From positions 1 through 64,000 of the forward strand of contig JABLTJ010000004.1 in the NCBI GenBank assembly GCA_013166775.1: 64,000 nucleotides of DNA, given 5' to 3'. The stretch is from Promethearchaeati archaeon (GTDB lineage Archaea > Asgardarchaeota > Heimdallarchaeia > Heimdallarchaeales > Heimdallarchaeaceae). Position numbers and translations under genes: made by a program. This document shows, piece after piece, positions 1 to 8,944 of this stretch. Below the pieces are notes generated by a model. It saw only the letters and a list, made by a program, of their open reading frames with translations. It was not told the DNA's origin and made no database searches. Numbering within the stretch: position 1 is the first letter of the stretch; the number at the start of each line of letters is the position of its first letter.

Positions 1-367
1 TTGGCCATTGAAAAGTAAACTCATGTTTTACTATCAAACTCTTATTTCGTAGATTGGTTCTCAAATAAGGAAAGGGAAGAGGAGAACATACATAAGGAAT
101 AGTGATGGGAGATGAAGTCGGATTCACAGTCTGTTGTTCTAGAGTAAATTTAAAGCTAGTATGCTGCCTATCTGTTTGTACTTGTGCATTTGGAGGATAT
201 TCCGCATCAATGATTCTTGATATCAGATAATTATCTTCAGCGTAAATCTGGATTGGAACAAGCATAACAGAAGAGATTAATAAGAGTGAAATCGCTTTCC
301 ATCTCAAACTTTGAAACATCCGTTTCACAGTATCGTGTTCGTAGTTATAAATTTTCTTCAAATTCAT
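1..367 (-). CDS. Secreted or membrane-anchored hypothetical protein, 3' part missing
   Basis: Reading leftward from an ATG at 367 the frame stays open to the window edge (122 codons), so only the N-terminal part is present. Residues about 22-40 form a hydrophobic stretch (AISLLLISSVMLVPIQIYA) after a basic N-terminus, followed by AED, which looks like a Sec signal peptide with a cleavage site. The exported portion is polar, with no recognised domain. A T-rich, TATA-like stretch on the minus strand near 392-401 would place transcription start only a few bases before the ATG. I do not recognise the family. Confidence 0.6.
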   Translation of the reverse strand, partial: MNLKKIYNYEHDTVKRMFQSLRWKAISLLLISSVMLVPIQIYAEDNYLISRIIDAEYPPNAQVQTDRQHTSFKFTLEQQTVNPTSSPITIPYVCSPLPFPYLRTNLRNKSLIVKHEFTFQWP

Positions 368-528
368 TAATCTCCATACATTAATAGTATAATTACTATA
401 AAAAAAGAGAGAAAATTACTACTATTCTTTTACATGTATTCTTGTGAGTCTTTGTATTAAATATGTTTTAAGTGCACTAAAATCTCTCATCTCTTTACCA
501 TCTTTATAAAGTAAATTTCAGATAAGAT

Positions 529-997
529 ATGAGAACGTGTGCTTTTCTTGTTCCTCTTCCCACTGAAGAAAAGAAAGAAGGTAGAAAAAAGTGGGAAAAA
601 AACAACTTACTCAATCTTTACATGAAGAACTTGCTTGGAATCTTTCTACTCTAAAATATCTGCAAGAAGGTATTGAGATGGTCAAACAACAGCGAGAAAT
701 TATTGAACTTCCTTTAGACCTTTCTATAACCTAACTCCTCCAAAGAAACGAGAGGATTTGATGGTTGTTACTCGAAGAGCTGAAGCAGAACTTAGAAAGG
801 GAGAAAAGGATCCAATTGTTTATCTCTACACTAAATTAGCTGTTGATCATTTCAGAGAATTGAAAGGGTATATAGAAAGAAGTAATCCTAAGAACTGAGA
901 ACTGAAGAAGTTCATCTCAACTGTTAGAGAACTGCAATCTCTAGACAATCTTGTTTCTTCCATGATTGAAGGATTGGAAGAACTGCTTCCCTACTAG
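529..997 (+). pseudogene. Broken helical protein gene (two frameshifts and an in-frame TGA)
   Basis: Coding-like sequence runs through this stretch but is split over frames. An ATG at 529 opens a frame that passes a run of A at 595-602; the neighbouring frame then reads on from about 591 to TAA at 732, and a third frame reads from about 719 to TGA at 896. After this TGA the same frame continues for 32 codons to TAG at 995. The pieces have charged, Leu/Glu/Lys-rich helical composition like neighbouring proteins (AVDHFRELKGYIE, MIEGLEELLPY). The breaks at a homopolymer suggest decay or assembly error. No family recognised. Confidence 0.4.
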
Positions 998-1015
998 ATA
1001 ATACAGGTGAATAAA

Positions 1016-2797
1016 ATGGGGAAAGTAGAACAGGTTTCTGGAAAAGGTGTTAAACAGAATTACTTGAGATTACTCAGGGGACAGGAGATACTGTTTGGTA
1101 TACTCTTTATTGTCAGCATTATTGATCTCCTACTGATACTCTTGAAAGAAGAATATTATCAGTTGTTGAAGTATGCTGTGATAGTTGTATTCTTAGGTTG
1201 TTTGGTTAGTTTCGTAGGATTAGTAGTTTATGCTCAACCGTATCCCCCTCAACAACCAGTTTATCAACAACCTCTGCAACCACAACAACCAGTTCAAATC
1301 CCTCAACAAGCTCAACCTGTTCCTGAAGAGGGAACGTGGTTCTGTTCAAACTGTGGGAAAGAACAGAAAAGAAGTTCTAAATTCTGTTCGAATTGTGGTA
1401 AATATGTCAGTATTGAAGATAAGAAGTGTAATGTTTGTAAGAAGAAATTTAAAGAAAAAGAACTAAAAGAAAATCTAGTGTTAATCGAAAATGAAGACCT
1501 CAATAGCTTCAAGTATTTCTTGAAGGAATTCAATGAAGGCTATTTTGCTGATTTAGTTACTTTTCTTGAAGATTATCTGGTTGTTTCGTTTCAATATTAT
1601 AAGACCATCCAAGGGATATTATCTAATGCTATAGATGATATTTACTTTGATGCGATGGGAATAACTAAAAGCGATAATCTTGATGTTATATTAGCAGATT
1701 TATTAAAGGAATTCAAAACTGAGATTACTGGATTCTTTGATATTGGTAAGTTTTCAGCAATTTTCATTTCATTAACTGCTTTTTTAGTTAATCAATCAAC
1801 TACAGAAGAAAAAGACTTCCAATCAGCTTCTAAACTTCTAAGTATTTTGGAAGCGTTGTTTGTTGAAATGGACAATTTTCAGGATAGCACCAAAAAATTG
1901 AAGAAACAAATGATTGGATTTAAGAAAGATGCTACTACACTTACAGAAGAACTTTACTACTATAAATTACTGATTTCTGTCATTGGTTTTATAGTATTTA
2001 ACGAGCTAAAGAATGAGCTAAATCTTGAAGAATTTGAACTAGATACTCGAATTAATGAATCCTTATTTTTCATAATAAATTTCAGTTCAGAAAAGATAGA
2101 TTTCGATGTGTTACTATCTCTTTACAGAATCTGGTTTACCTTTGTTCGAGATACTGTACGGATTAAACTAGACCAAAACAATGAGTCTAGTGCTGTTCTT
2201 CTTCTTCTTGGTTACAATGCTATGATAGAAAAAGTAGCAGAAGTAGAAGAATTAGATATTGCGGAAATTATAGAGGAACTGTTTTTCATAATATCTAATT
2301 ATTTAGCTCGATTTCATAAGGTGGATCTTAATGAATATGGTGGTCCTCTTAATGTGGATTACTTAAACGAAGAACAAGAAAATTTAGCAAAAATACTTAT
2401 AGATTCAGCTTTTATCTATTTTTCAAAAAACAGACAATATGATGAATATGAAAGATGTCTGGCAAAAATATGGGATTTTAAAACAATAATAAAGTGGAAT
2501 GTAAAAACATTTCTAGAAAGTGGAACATTAGAAAAATTCTTCTTTATAGCAGCGCTATGGTATGATAAAGTTGCAAAAAAACCACCAGAATTTTATGGAT
2601 TAGGAAGTACAGTGGTGGAAATAGTTAGAAAATGTACTCACAAGTTAACACAAGAAGAGAGGATACATTTCCTAAAGGAAAGCTATCATGGGATGTTAGA
2701 TTATACGCAGTTAAAAGAAACAGAAATTATTATTAGAGAAATGAAAATGGTAGAGTCATATATAGGAAGTATTTTGATAGGAGATGAAAATCGTTAA
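1016..2797 (+). CDS. Membrane protein with Pro/Gln linker, zinc ribbons and a long helical domain
   Basis: 593 aa from ATG 1016. A GTG at 1007 lies in the same frame, but it is part of GGTGA, which sits five bases before ATG 1016 and is better read as the ribosome binding site. Two hydrophobic segments (about residues 24-43 and 52-73) precede a linker of repeated PQQP/QQP units. A double zinc ribbon follows (CSNC, CSNC, then CNVC at about residues 109-145). The remaining ~440 residues are helical and acidic without a recognised fold. Topology suggests a membrane-anchored cytoplasmic sensor or scaffold; function unknown. Confidence 0.75.
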   Translation: MGKVEQVSGKGVKQNYLRLLRGQEILFGILFIVSIIDLLLILLKEEYYQLLKYAVIVVFLGCLVSFVGLVVYAQPYPPQQPVYQQPLQPQQPVQIPQQAQPVPEEGTWFCSNCGKEQKRSSKFCSNCGKYVSIEDKKCNVCKKKFKEKELKENLVLIENEDLNSFKYFLKEFNEGYFADLVTFLEDYLVVSFQYYKTIQGILSNAIDDIYFDAMGITKSDNLDVILADLLKEFKTEITGFFDIGKFSAIFISLTAFLVNQSTTEEKDFQSASKLLSILEALFVEMDNFQDSTKKLKKQMIGFKKDATTLTEELYYYKLLISVIGFIVFNELKNELNLEEFELDTRINESLFFIINFSSEKIDFDVLLSLYRIWFTFVRDTVRIKLDQNNESSAVLLLLGYNAMIEKVAEVEELDIAEIIEELFFIISNYLARFHKVDLNEYGGPLNVDYLNEEQENLAKILIDSAFIYFSKNRQYDEYERCLAKIWDFKTIIKWNVKTFLESGTLEKFFFIAALWYDKVAKKPPEFYGLGSTVVEIVRKCTHKLTQEERIHFLKESYHGMLDYTQLKETEIIIREMKMVESYIGSILIGDENR

Positions 2798-2861
2798 ATA
2801 AAAAAATAAAAAAGATGAGTTTTTTCCTCATTTATTCTATTAAAATTAATTCTCAAATATG

Positions 2862-3017
2862 CTAATATCTGCTTCTTCTCTGCTTCTGATAACACTCTCT
2901 ACAGAATACTGGTCTTTCTCCGTCTGGTTTGAAAGGAACTTGAGCATCCTGTCCACATTCAGAGCACTTTATATCATGCATTTCTCTTGGTTTGTCATCA
3001 TATCCTCTATAACCCAA
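2862..3017 (-). CDS. Small CxxC-CxxC zinc-binding protein
   Basis: A 51-aa protein with the pattern CSEC, 17-residue spacer, CREC. The segment QVPFKPDGERPVFCRECYQK closely matches the small zinc-ribbon family named for two CxxC motifs, widespread in bacteria and archaea and usually ending near such a CREC box. The start is chosen as TTG 3017 because GGTGA at 3023-3027 lies five bases upstream; the GTG inside that motif (3026) would be the alternative start. The C-terminus is basic (QKQRRSRY). Role unknown; nucleic-acid binding is a guess from family features. Convergent with the membrane zinc-ribbon gene ending at 2797. Confidence 0.75.
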   Translation of the reverse strand: MGYRGYDDKPREMHDIKCSECGQDAQVPFKPDGERPVFCRECYQKQRRSRY

Positions 3018-3188
3018 TATGTTCACCTATATGTTTAGAATATAACAAGTATAAATCCTAAAATAAGAACTGTACAGTCTTGTTTGATAATTTACTCTCA
3101 AATTAGAAATCCAACTATTATATGCTGTGTTCAATTTCTTTGAGAGTTTATATAGTTTATCACACACGACTAACAAGAGAATGAAAAT

Positions 3189-4412
3189 TTACTTTTCATA
3201 GTCGAAAATTACCTTAATTGCTTTACTTCGTTTCTTATTTAAAGAGGTTGAAATTGCTTGTTTATAGTCGGTTAGATCAAATCTATGTGTAATAATATCT
3301 GTAATGCTAGAAGAAATGTTCTTGTTCTCGAGAAGTTCAATAACTAATTCAAATGTTGATGTGTCTTTGTTTTCCCATTTTTCAATTCCTGTAACCATTG
3401 ATCCAATTAGGTCAACTTCTTGATACCAAACAGGGCTCAAATCCAATTTCATTTGTTTTAAATCTATACCGATTAAAACAACATTTCCTCCTCCTTTGGA
3501 CCATCTTAAAGCATTTTGAACAGTTCTTGCTGTTCCTACACAGTCATAGATCACATCAAAACCTCCGATCAGAGTATTGTTTCCAAAAAAACCTTTGTAT
3601 ATCTCAGCTCCTGTTTTTCTTTTCACATATTCAAGCATATTTCTTCCATCAATTACTTCTGATGCTCCAAGTTTTATAGCTAGTTCTTCTTGAAAATCAT
3701 ATTTAGCTGAAACGATAACTTCGCAGTCTGGTTGAACTGCTTTTAATACAGCTAGAGTACACAAACCAATTGTACCTGCTCCAATAATGAGCACTTTATC
3801 ATTTTCTTTTGGTATTCTTCTTAAAATCCCTCTCAAAGAACATGCAAGTGGTTCAATTAACACTGCTTGATTAGAACTAATAGTATCGGGTACCGGTACT
3901 AATTGAGCTTCGTGATATCGGAATCCTCTACTCCACCCACCTGCAGCTTCATAATGGGAAAACAACGCATATTGCCCTGCTTTTTCACACAACCAGAAAT
4001 TCCCTTCTGAACATCTGGGGCAGAGATTTTCAGGTTTATGTATATAACAGCAAGGACTTTTTTGAACAACAACTCGTTGCCCTGCATTAAATTTACTAAC
4101 ATCATCTCCTATTTCAACTATTTCAGACACACATTCATGCCCCATAAAACGTATACTTGGGGCAGGAACTATTGTGGGAGAAACATCTAATGATAATTCC
4201 AGGGAAAGAAGATGCAAATCTGAACCACATATACCTCCTCTCAGAGTTTTGGTTAGAATGTCCTTGGTTGATTGAAGTTCAAATGGATAATTTTGTTTAT
4301 GTACTACAGACCCTAATGGGGAAAAAACAACACCTTTCCAAAATGGTTTAAGAATTTTTGAGATTAAGATTTTCGGAATAGAAGTATCGAAATAGACTAT
4401 TTCTACATCCAT
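3189..4412 (-). CDS. Zinc-dependent medium-chain alcohol/polyol dehydrogenase
   Basis: 407-aa MDR-superfamily oxidoreductase that would oxidise an alcohol or sugar alcohol using NAD(P). The catalytic-zinc motifs are GICGSD near residue 80 and GHE near residue 111. A cysteine-rich structural-zinc loop (CPRC, then C) lies in about residues 125-150. The Rossmann motif GAGTIG occurs about residue 213. It is longer than the usual 340-360 aa because of an N-terminal extension of about 45 residues. The minus-strand TATA-like AATTATAAAAAG near 4438-4449 lies about 30 bases before the ATG, suggesting a near-leaderless transcript. Divergent from the flavodoxin gene. Substrate cannot be told from sequence. 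Confidence 0.85.
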   Translation of the reverse strand: MDVEIVYFDTSIPKILISKILKPFWKGVVFSPLGSVVHKQNYPFELQSTKDILTKTLRGGICGSDLHLLSLELSLDVSPTIVPAPSIRFMGHECVSEIVEIGDDVSKFNAGQRVVVQKSPCCYIHKPENLCPRCSEGNFWLCEKAGQYALFSHYEAAGGWSRGFRYHEAQLVPVPDTISSNQAVLIEPLACSLRGILRRIPKENDKVLIIGAGTIGLCTLAVLKAVQPDCEVIVSAKYDFQEELAIKLGASEVIDGRNMLEYVKRKTGAEIYKGFFGNNTLIGGFDVIYDCVGTARTVQNALRWSKGGGNVVLIGIDLKQMKLDLSPVWYQEVDLIGSMVTGIEKWENKDTSTFELVIELLENKNISSSITDIITHRFDLTDYKQAISTSLNKKRSKAIKVIFDYEK

Positions 4413-4437
4413 GAAATTTCTATAATAATGCGGTTCT

Positions 4438-4449
4438 TTTTATAATTAA
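4438..4449 (-). promoter_or_regulatory. Probable TATA box for the MDR dehydrogenase
   Basis: Reading the minus strand, an AATTATAAAAAG-like element lies about 30 bases upstream of the ATG at 4412. This is the spacing expected for an archaeal TBP site whose transcript begins at or just before the start codon. No GGTGA motif precedes that ATG. Confidence 0.4.
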
Positions 4450-4587
4450 TGTTAAAGATTTGTTTTATAAGAGATTTCTATATGATTAGTCATTTTTCTT
4501 AAAAAATCATTGTACAAGGCAAGATTTAATAAATACTTTCCAAAACTGTTTTATCATTCAAAAACCCAACAATTGTGGTGATAAACA

Positions 4588-5106
4588 CTGAAAGAAACCT
4601 TAATCGTTTATGGAACAAGATATGGAGCAACACCAGAATCTTGCGCAGTAATTCAGAAAATCCTTGAGAAGGAACATAATCAACATGTTGAGATTTGGGA
4701 CCTTAAGGATTATAGAGCATGTCCTGATTTAGATGATTTTGATAATGTAATCGTATCTAGTGGGATTGAGTATGGGAAATGGACAGAAAACGCAGAGAAA
4801 TTTCTAAAAGAAAGAAATTTTGATAGCAAAAAATTAGCTGTGTTTATTTCTTCATATTACGCTGGAGAAGAAGATCTTTACGAATATGCAAATGAAAATT
4901 TCCTTGAGAAAGTTCTTGATAAATATGGTCATGTTAAACCAGTTAAGATAGCAGCTTTTGGAGGTAAAATCCCTAAAAAGGAATTACCAAAAATAGCTGA
5001 TGAAAGATTGCTAGGAAGAATTCCAGAACATCAAAATGATAATAGAGACTGGGATAAAATCGAAGCATGGGCACATGAAGTAGGAAAAATCTTCTCAAAA
5101 GATTAA
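4588..5106 (+). CDS. Flavodoxin-family protein with probable CTG start
   Basis: 172 aa. The phosphate-binding loop TLIVYGTRYGAT at the N-terminus is the FMN-binding signature of flavodoxin-domain proteins, and VIVSSGIEYG and VFISSYYAG fit the next two flavin loops. The fold resembles the HemG/flavodoxin group, which carries electrons or oxidises porphyrinogen; which of these applies is unclear. The first canonical start in frame (ATG 4840) would delete the FMN loop. An in-frame TAA lies at 4582-4584, so the only fitting start is CTG 4588, six bases after a GGTGA at 4577-4581. It stops just before the convergent histidine phosphatase. Confidence 0.75.
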   Translation: MKETLIVYGTRYGATPESCAVIQKILEKEHNQHVEIWDLKDYRACPDLDDFDNVIVSSGIEYGKWTENAEKFLKERNFDSKKLAVFISSYYAGEEDLYEYANENFLEKVLDKYGHVKPVKIAAFGGKIPKKELPKIADERLLGRIPEHQNDNRDWDKIEAWAHEVGKIFSKD

Positions 5107-5107
5107 T

Positions 5108-5650
5108 TTATTTTTCCTCACTTTTCCAATTTTCCAATCTTAATATTTCCGCAGAGACAAATTTTTCTCCATCAAATGCTAATCTTACTCCCTCGCAAGG
5201 TTCAAGAGGTTTACCCCAAAAAGCATAGTCTATGTATGGTATACAACCAATTGTACATATTTCAATTAATCCCCCGTGGCTTACAATTAGAGCATAACCA
5301 TCGTCAGGTAATTCTTCAGCTATTTTTGTGATAAACTCAGCCATTTTTCTTGCATATTTAGCTGTTTCACCTTCTTTTTTGATAACTTCAGCATATTCTG
5401 AGAAACCCATTCCCCAGTTAACTTCTTGCCCAATACTTTCCGGTATCATACTAACTTCATCTAGAACTTCTCCCACTGCATAGCCCAGAGCCACAACGGT
5501 TTCAGTAGCTCTTGGAGCATTACTTGATATGATTTTGTGATATTCTCCTAAGGTTTCACCTACTTTCTTAGCAAGATCTACGCCTTCTTGAGTTAAGTGA
5601 GGAGACGGTCTATCTCTTTCAGAATGCCTTCGGAGTTCAATTATTTTCAT
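5108..5650 (-). CDS. Histidine phosphatase (phosphoglycerate mutase-like) family protein
   Basis: 180 aa. The N-terminal LRRHSERD holds the catalytic histidine of the RHG-type motif, here RHS. SNAPRATET supplies the second phosphate-binding arginine, and VSHGG (about residue 124) contains the second catalytic histidine. Length suits a SixA or cobalamin phosphatase-like enzyme that dephosphorylates small molecules or phosphohistidine. One base separates it from the end of the convergent flavodoxin gene. The RHG-to-RHS change occurs in divergent members and does not by itself imply loss of activity. Substrate unknown. Confidence 0.8.
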   Translation of the reverse strand: MKIIELRRHSERDRPSPHLTQEGVDLAKKVGETLGEYHKIISSNAPRATETVVALGYAVGEVLDEVSMIPESIGQEVNWGMGFSEYAEVIKKEGETAKYARKMAEFITKIAEELPDDGYALIVSHGGLIEICTIGCIPYIDYAFWGKPLEPCEGVRLAFDGEKFVSAEILRLENWKSEEK

Positions 5651-5819
5651 AGAACCACTTTTTTTCTAATATTTGCTTAAAATCATCATGCGTTATATTT
5701 CTTTTGCATTCATTTATAAACGACATAATGAATCCTGTTTTGAAAAATTTGTAGTTATATCTTTACTTTTTTAAATATTATTTGAAAATTGGGATAAATT
5801 AAAAAGCAATTACAGGGGA

Positions 5820-7217
5820 ATGTATTCAATGATATTTAGTAGAAAAACAATAATATTAATATCATCAATTATCATAATAATAGTAGCTGCAACTATTCCA
5901 ACTATAATTCTTACTACTCGTGATAATGTAGCACCCACTGTTACTATGATATCTCCTTTTCAATGGGAAGTGTGTTCAGGAGTTTTTGAGATTGAGTTTG
6001 AAGCTGTAGATACTGAACCTGCTGATGGTATAATAGAAAAATATGAACTTTATATAGATGAAGAGCTCAAAGCACAAACTACAGAATATGATTGGGATAC
6101 AACTGATTATGTAGATGGTTATCATAATATTACTGCTATAGCATATGACAAAGCAAATAATATTGGAGAGGAAACTATCACTATTACAGTAGATAACAAT
6201 ATAGATGGAGCACCCACAGATGAATTTAAGATTCTAAATTACAACGTTATGGAAAGTGGTGCAAATAAAGAATGGAAGGACGTTGTTAAGGCAGAAAATC
6301 CTGACATAGCAGTTTTTGTTGAAACAGGTTTATGGGATGATGATGGGAAAACAAAAATGATCCAATATTTGAATGAGTTTAATGGTTACTTTCTTGATGA
6401 GGCACCATATGAAGCTAGCATAACAATAAAAACACAATGGAGTACAACTGGGCAAGCAATTTTCAGCAGATACCCAATTTTAGAGTTCAATCAAATTAAT
6501 AGTATGCATCGGGATGATGATACACCTGCACCTCCAACACATGATCCATTTCATGCAGTTATCGATGTAAACGGTAAAGAGATACACATTGTAGGTGTTC
6601 ATCTCAAATGTTGTGCAGCAGACTTTGAAAAAGAACAGAGAGAACTTGAACAAGAGGGACTTAACAACTACTTTGATGAGGTAATTGGTGATGCACCATT
6701 AATTTATATTGGTGATCTTAATTCTCTTTCTCCAGATGACACAGGAGATCTAGAGGGTGATCCAGGAGCTGATTTTGGTTATGGTCCTGTTACCATGCTT
6801 CTATATCCTGAAGATCCTGTTTATGGCCAATATGCTTCTCAAGTTCATAATTTTACAGATGTCTTTAGAACCTTGCATCCTAATAATCCAGGGTACTCTC
6901 TTAACATTCCAACTATAAACTCAAGAATAGATTATATCTTCGTGAATCAATACCTCAATACTTCCTTCATAAGCTCAAATGTAGGTTCTGGTACAGAGTA
7001 TGATATTCTAGGTTCAGACCATTATTCTGTGGATGCCGTGATTGATATCAGTGAAATAAAAACAGCTGTAACAAAATGGGATATAAGTCTTGACGCAGTA
7101 GAAAAAGATAACCAAGATACTATTATCAAAATGATACAATCAAGTCTGGTTGAAGCTAGATTAAAAATAACTAATGAGATGAAAACCATAATAACATTTG
7201 TTTCGAGATTTGATTGA
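5820..7217 (+). CDS. Membrane-anchored endonuclease/exonuclease/phosphatase-family protein with Ig-like domain
   Basis: 465 aa. A signal anchor (about residues 10-30, isoleucine-rich) leads to an Ig-like domain (about 38-128, starting APTVTMISP). A metal-dependent EEP catalytic domain follows from about residue 138. Catalytic motifs are visible: NYNV, VFVETG (metal-binding Glu), VGVHLK, GDLNS and GSDHYSV with the Asp-His pair. Such domains hydrolyse phosphodiester or phosphate esters of DNA, lipids or sugars. The arrangement places the enzyme outside the membrane. A ~60-residue helical tail follows. ATG 5829 is an alternative start. A TATA-like TTTAAATATT lies at 5770-5779. Confidence 0.85.
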   Translation: MYSMIFSRKTIILISSIIIIIVAATIPTIILTTRDNVAPTVTMISPFQWEVCSGVFEIEFEAVDTEPADGIIEKYELYIDEELKAQTTEYDWDTTDYVDGYHNITAIAYDKANNIGEETITITVDNNIDGAPTDEFKILNYNVMESGANKEWKDVVKAENPDIAVFVETGLWDDDGKTKMIQYLNEFNGYFLDEAPYEASITIKTQWSTTGQAIFSRYPILEFNQINSMHRDDDTPAPPTHDPFHAVIDVNGKEIHIVGVHLKCCAADFEKEQRELEQEGLNNYFDEVIGDAPLIYIGDLNSLSPDDTGDLEGDPGADFGYGPVTMLLYPEDPVYGQYASQVHNFTDVFRTLHPNNPGYSLNIPTINSRIDYIFVNQYLNTSFISSNVGSGTEYDILGSDHYSVDAVIDISEIKTAVTKWDISLDAVEKDNQDTIIKMIQSSLVEARLKITNEMKTIITFVSRFD

Positions 7218-7316
7218 AATTCTCCTTTTTCTTCTTTTTTTAGTCTTCGTAAGAACAAATAGGCTGATTCTTGCATAACACCTTTATATCAGTATGCTAA
7301 CTTCATTATTTAGGAA

Positions 7317-7976
7317 ATGGACATGTCATCTGAGGATAAAAGCCCTTCTTATTTGACAGATACAATTCTACACTGTTCTATTTTAGTCTGTGATACAATG
7401 GTAAGAATGGCAGATTTAGTAACCCTTACTCTGCTTTATCATCCAGGAATGGAAGAAAGAACTACTAAAATAGAGCAGTTATATGAGAATGTTATCAACT
7501 TTATAGATGATATCACATCAACAATATATCAGCCTGAAGATAGAATGGAGCTTTCTATCAATCAATATGATCCAATTTTCACTCACTTGAAGAATGTCTC
7601 AAAGTTAATGGTTGATTTAATTGCCCTATTATCTCAAGAACATTTGACCATGCATTTGCAAACGATGGAGTATTTCTACAATCTTAACACAGCTATTCTA
7701 ACATGCATCAATGTATTGAATCAACTTGTACATGCTGAATTATCCGATATTCAGTCATTTGATAGAACACAAATAACAGCATTGGAGATGGGAGCTCACG
7801 AGCTATATAGGCTTTTGTTAAAGGAGTTACCTGGATCTGCTAATGAATGGCAACACGCTTTCACTTTGTACTTAGTTGGAGAGAAAATGAGTGCTATAGT
7901 TTTTCATTGTTGTGAGGCAGGAAAGAAAATCTACGCTGCAAGATTTGCTTCTATTGGACTAGGTGAAGATTCTTAG
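7317..7976 (+). CDS. Helical protein of unknown function, PhoU-like in appearance
   Basis: 219 aa, almost entirely predicted helix, with regularly spaced leucines and acidic residues and no signal peptide. Cysteines occur singly (LHCSILVC, FHCCEAG) and do not form a zinc pattern. The size and two-part helical layout resemble PhoU-type bundles, but no signature proves it, so function stays open. ATG 7323 is an equally good start, since AGGA at 7312-7315 is too close to ATG 7317. TTTATATC at 7283-7290 is a plausible TATA box about 30 bases upstream. Confidence 0.7.
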   Translation: MDMSSEDKSPSYLTDTILHCSILVCDTMVRMADLVTLTLLYHPGMEERTTKIEQLYENVINFIDDITSTIYQPEDRMELSINQYDPIFTHLKNVSKLMVDLIALLSQEHLTMHLQTMEYFYNLNTAILTCINVLNQLVHAELSDIQSFDRTQITALEMGAHELYRLLLKELPGSANEWQHAFTLYLVGEKMSAIVFHCCEAGKKIYAARFASIGLGEDS

Positions 7977-8085
7977 AACCCTCTAACTTAAGAAAAAACT
8001 TTGTGAATATTCTACTGATATACAATTTTTTATAGTCTTTTGCTTTCATGTTCACTGAAATTGGATTAGTTGAAAGGTGAATACA

Positions 8086-8853
8086 GTGAGTTTATCTCGT
8101 TATTCAATAACTCCTAGCATTCAGATAATAGATGCATCTCCTATTCTTTACTTAGAGGATGTAAATTCTCTAATCATTGCTGATCTTCACCTAGGTTACG
8201 AAGCTATTATGTTAGAAGATGGTACTTATTCTCCATACAACCAAACTGAGGAACTAATAGAAATAGTAATTAAATACATTAATGAACTTGAGCCTGAGAA
8301 ACTGATTTTGAATGGTGATATTAAGCATAGTTTTCATGAACCAACGAAAATAGAAAATCGTGATGTTAAAAACTTTCTCAATTCTGTTGCTCAACATGTT
8401 AAGGAATTACATATAATTAGAGGTAATCATGATGTTTACCTTAATTGGGTTGTCAGAGACATAAAAAACGCAATTTATCATGAAATAGATTATAATTTAG
8501 GACAGTATTATTTTACACATGGAGACAGAAATCTTCCTGAAACCTTACTTAAAGGAATAAAATATATAATCATCGCACATGAACATCCAATATTTTCAGC
8601 AAGAGTCAACGGTCTTCAGAAGATTAAATCCCCTACTTATCTAATGGGTCCTCTCAAGTATAAAAAAGCTAAATTGATTGTAACTCCTGCTTTTTCAAGT
8701 TACTCAACAGGAACACCCATACACCCGAAATCAAAGGAATTCTTATTATCACCAATTTTGAGAGAAGAAGTTATATTGGAAGATTTTGAGCTATTCGTTT
8801 TAAGCGATGATAAGGATGTTCTTCATTTCCCCTCCTTCAAATTGTGGTCTTAA
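8086..8853 (+). CDS. ICC-like metallophosphoesterase (archaeal COG1407 type)
   Basis: 255 aa. The calcineurin-like dimetal motifs appear in order: ADLHLG, NGDIKH, RGNHD, THGD and AHEHP. Together they define a phosphoesterase related to Mre11/SbcD but without the DNA-repair-specific additions. Archaeal relatives of this length are annotated as predicted ICC-like phosphoesterases of unknown substrate. GGTGA at 8076-8080 lies five bases before GTG 8086, so that GTG is chosen over the in-frame GTG 8077 inside the motif. It leads a possible operon with the zinc-ribbon, deoxyhypusine synthase and rhodanese genes. Confidence 0.85.
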   Translation: MSLSRYSITPSIQIIDASPILYLEDVNSLIIADLHLGYEAIMLEDGTYSPYNQTEELIEIVIKYINELEPEKLILNGDIKHSFHEPTKIENRDVKNFLNSVAQHVKELHIIRGNHDVYLNWVVRDIKNAIYHEIDYNLGQYYFTHGDRNLPETLLKGIKYIIIAHEHPIFSARVNGLQKIKSPTYLMGPLKYKKAKLIVTPAFSSYSTGTPIHPKSKEFLLSPILREEVILEDFELFVLSDDKDVLHFPSFKLWS

Positions 8854-8944
8854 TTCTTTTTTCTATCTTTGATTGAATTTTGAACCTAAAATTAATAAGT
8901 TAGAACTACTATTTTTATTTATTAGTATCAATAGAGAGATTCAG

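Noticed and set aside
2804..2835. Possible terminator hairpin ATGAG/CTCAT with T tract
   Set aside because: Stem of only five bases with a T loop; too weak to call.
4840..5106. Flavodoxin-like gene as an 88-aa protein from ATG 4840
   Set aside because: It would lose the FMN-binding loop encoded at 4588-4840; the upstream frame is open and conserved in type.
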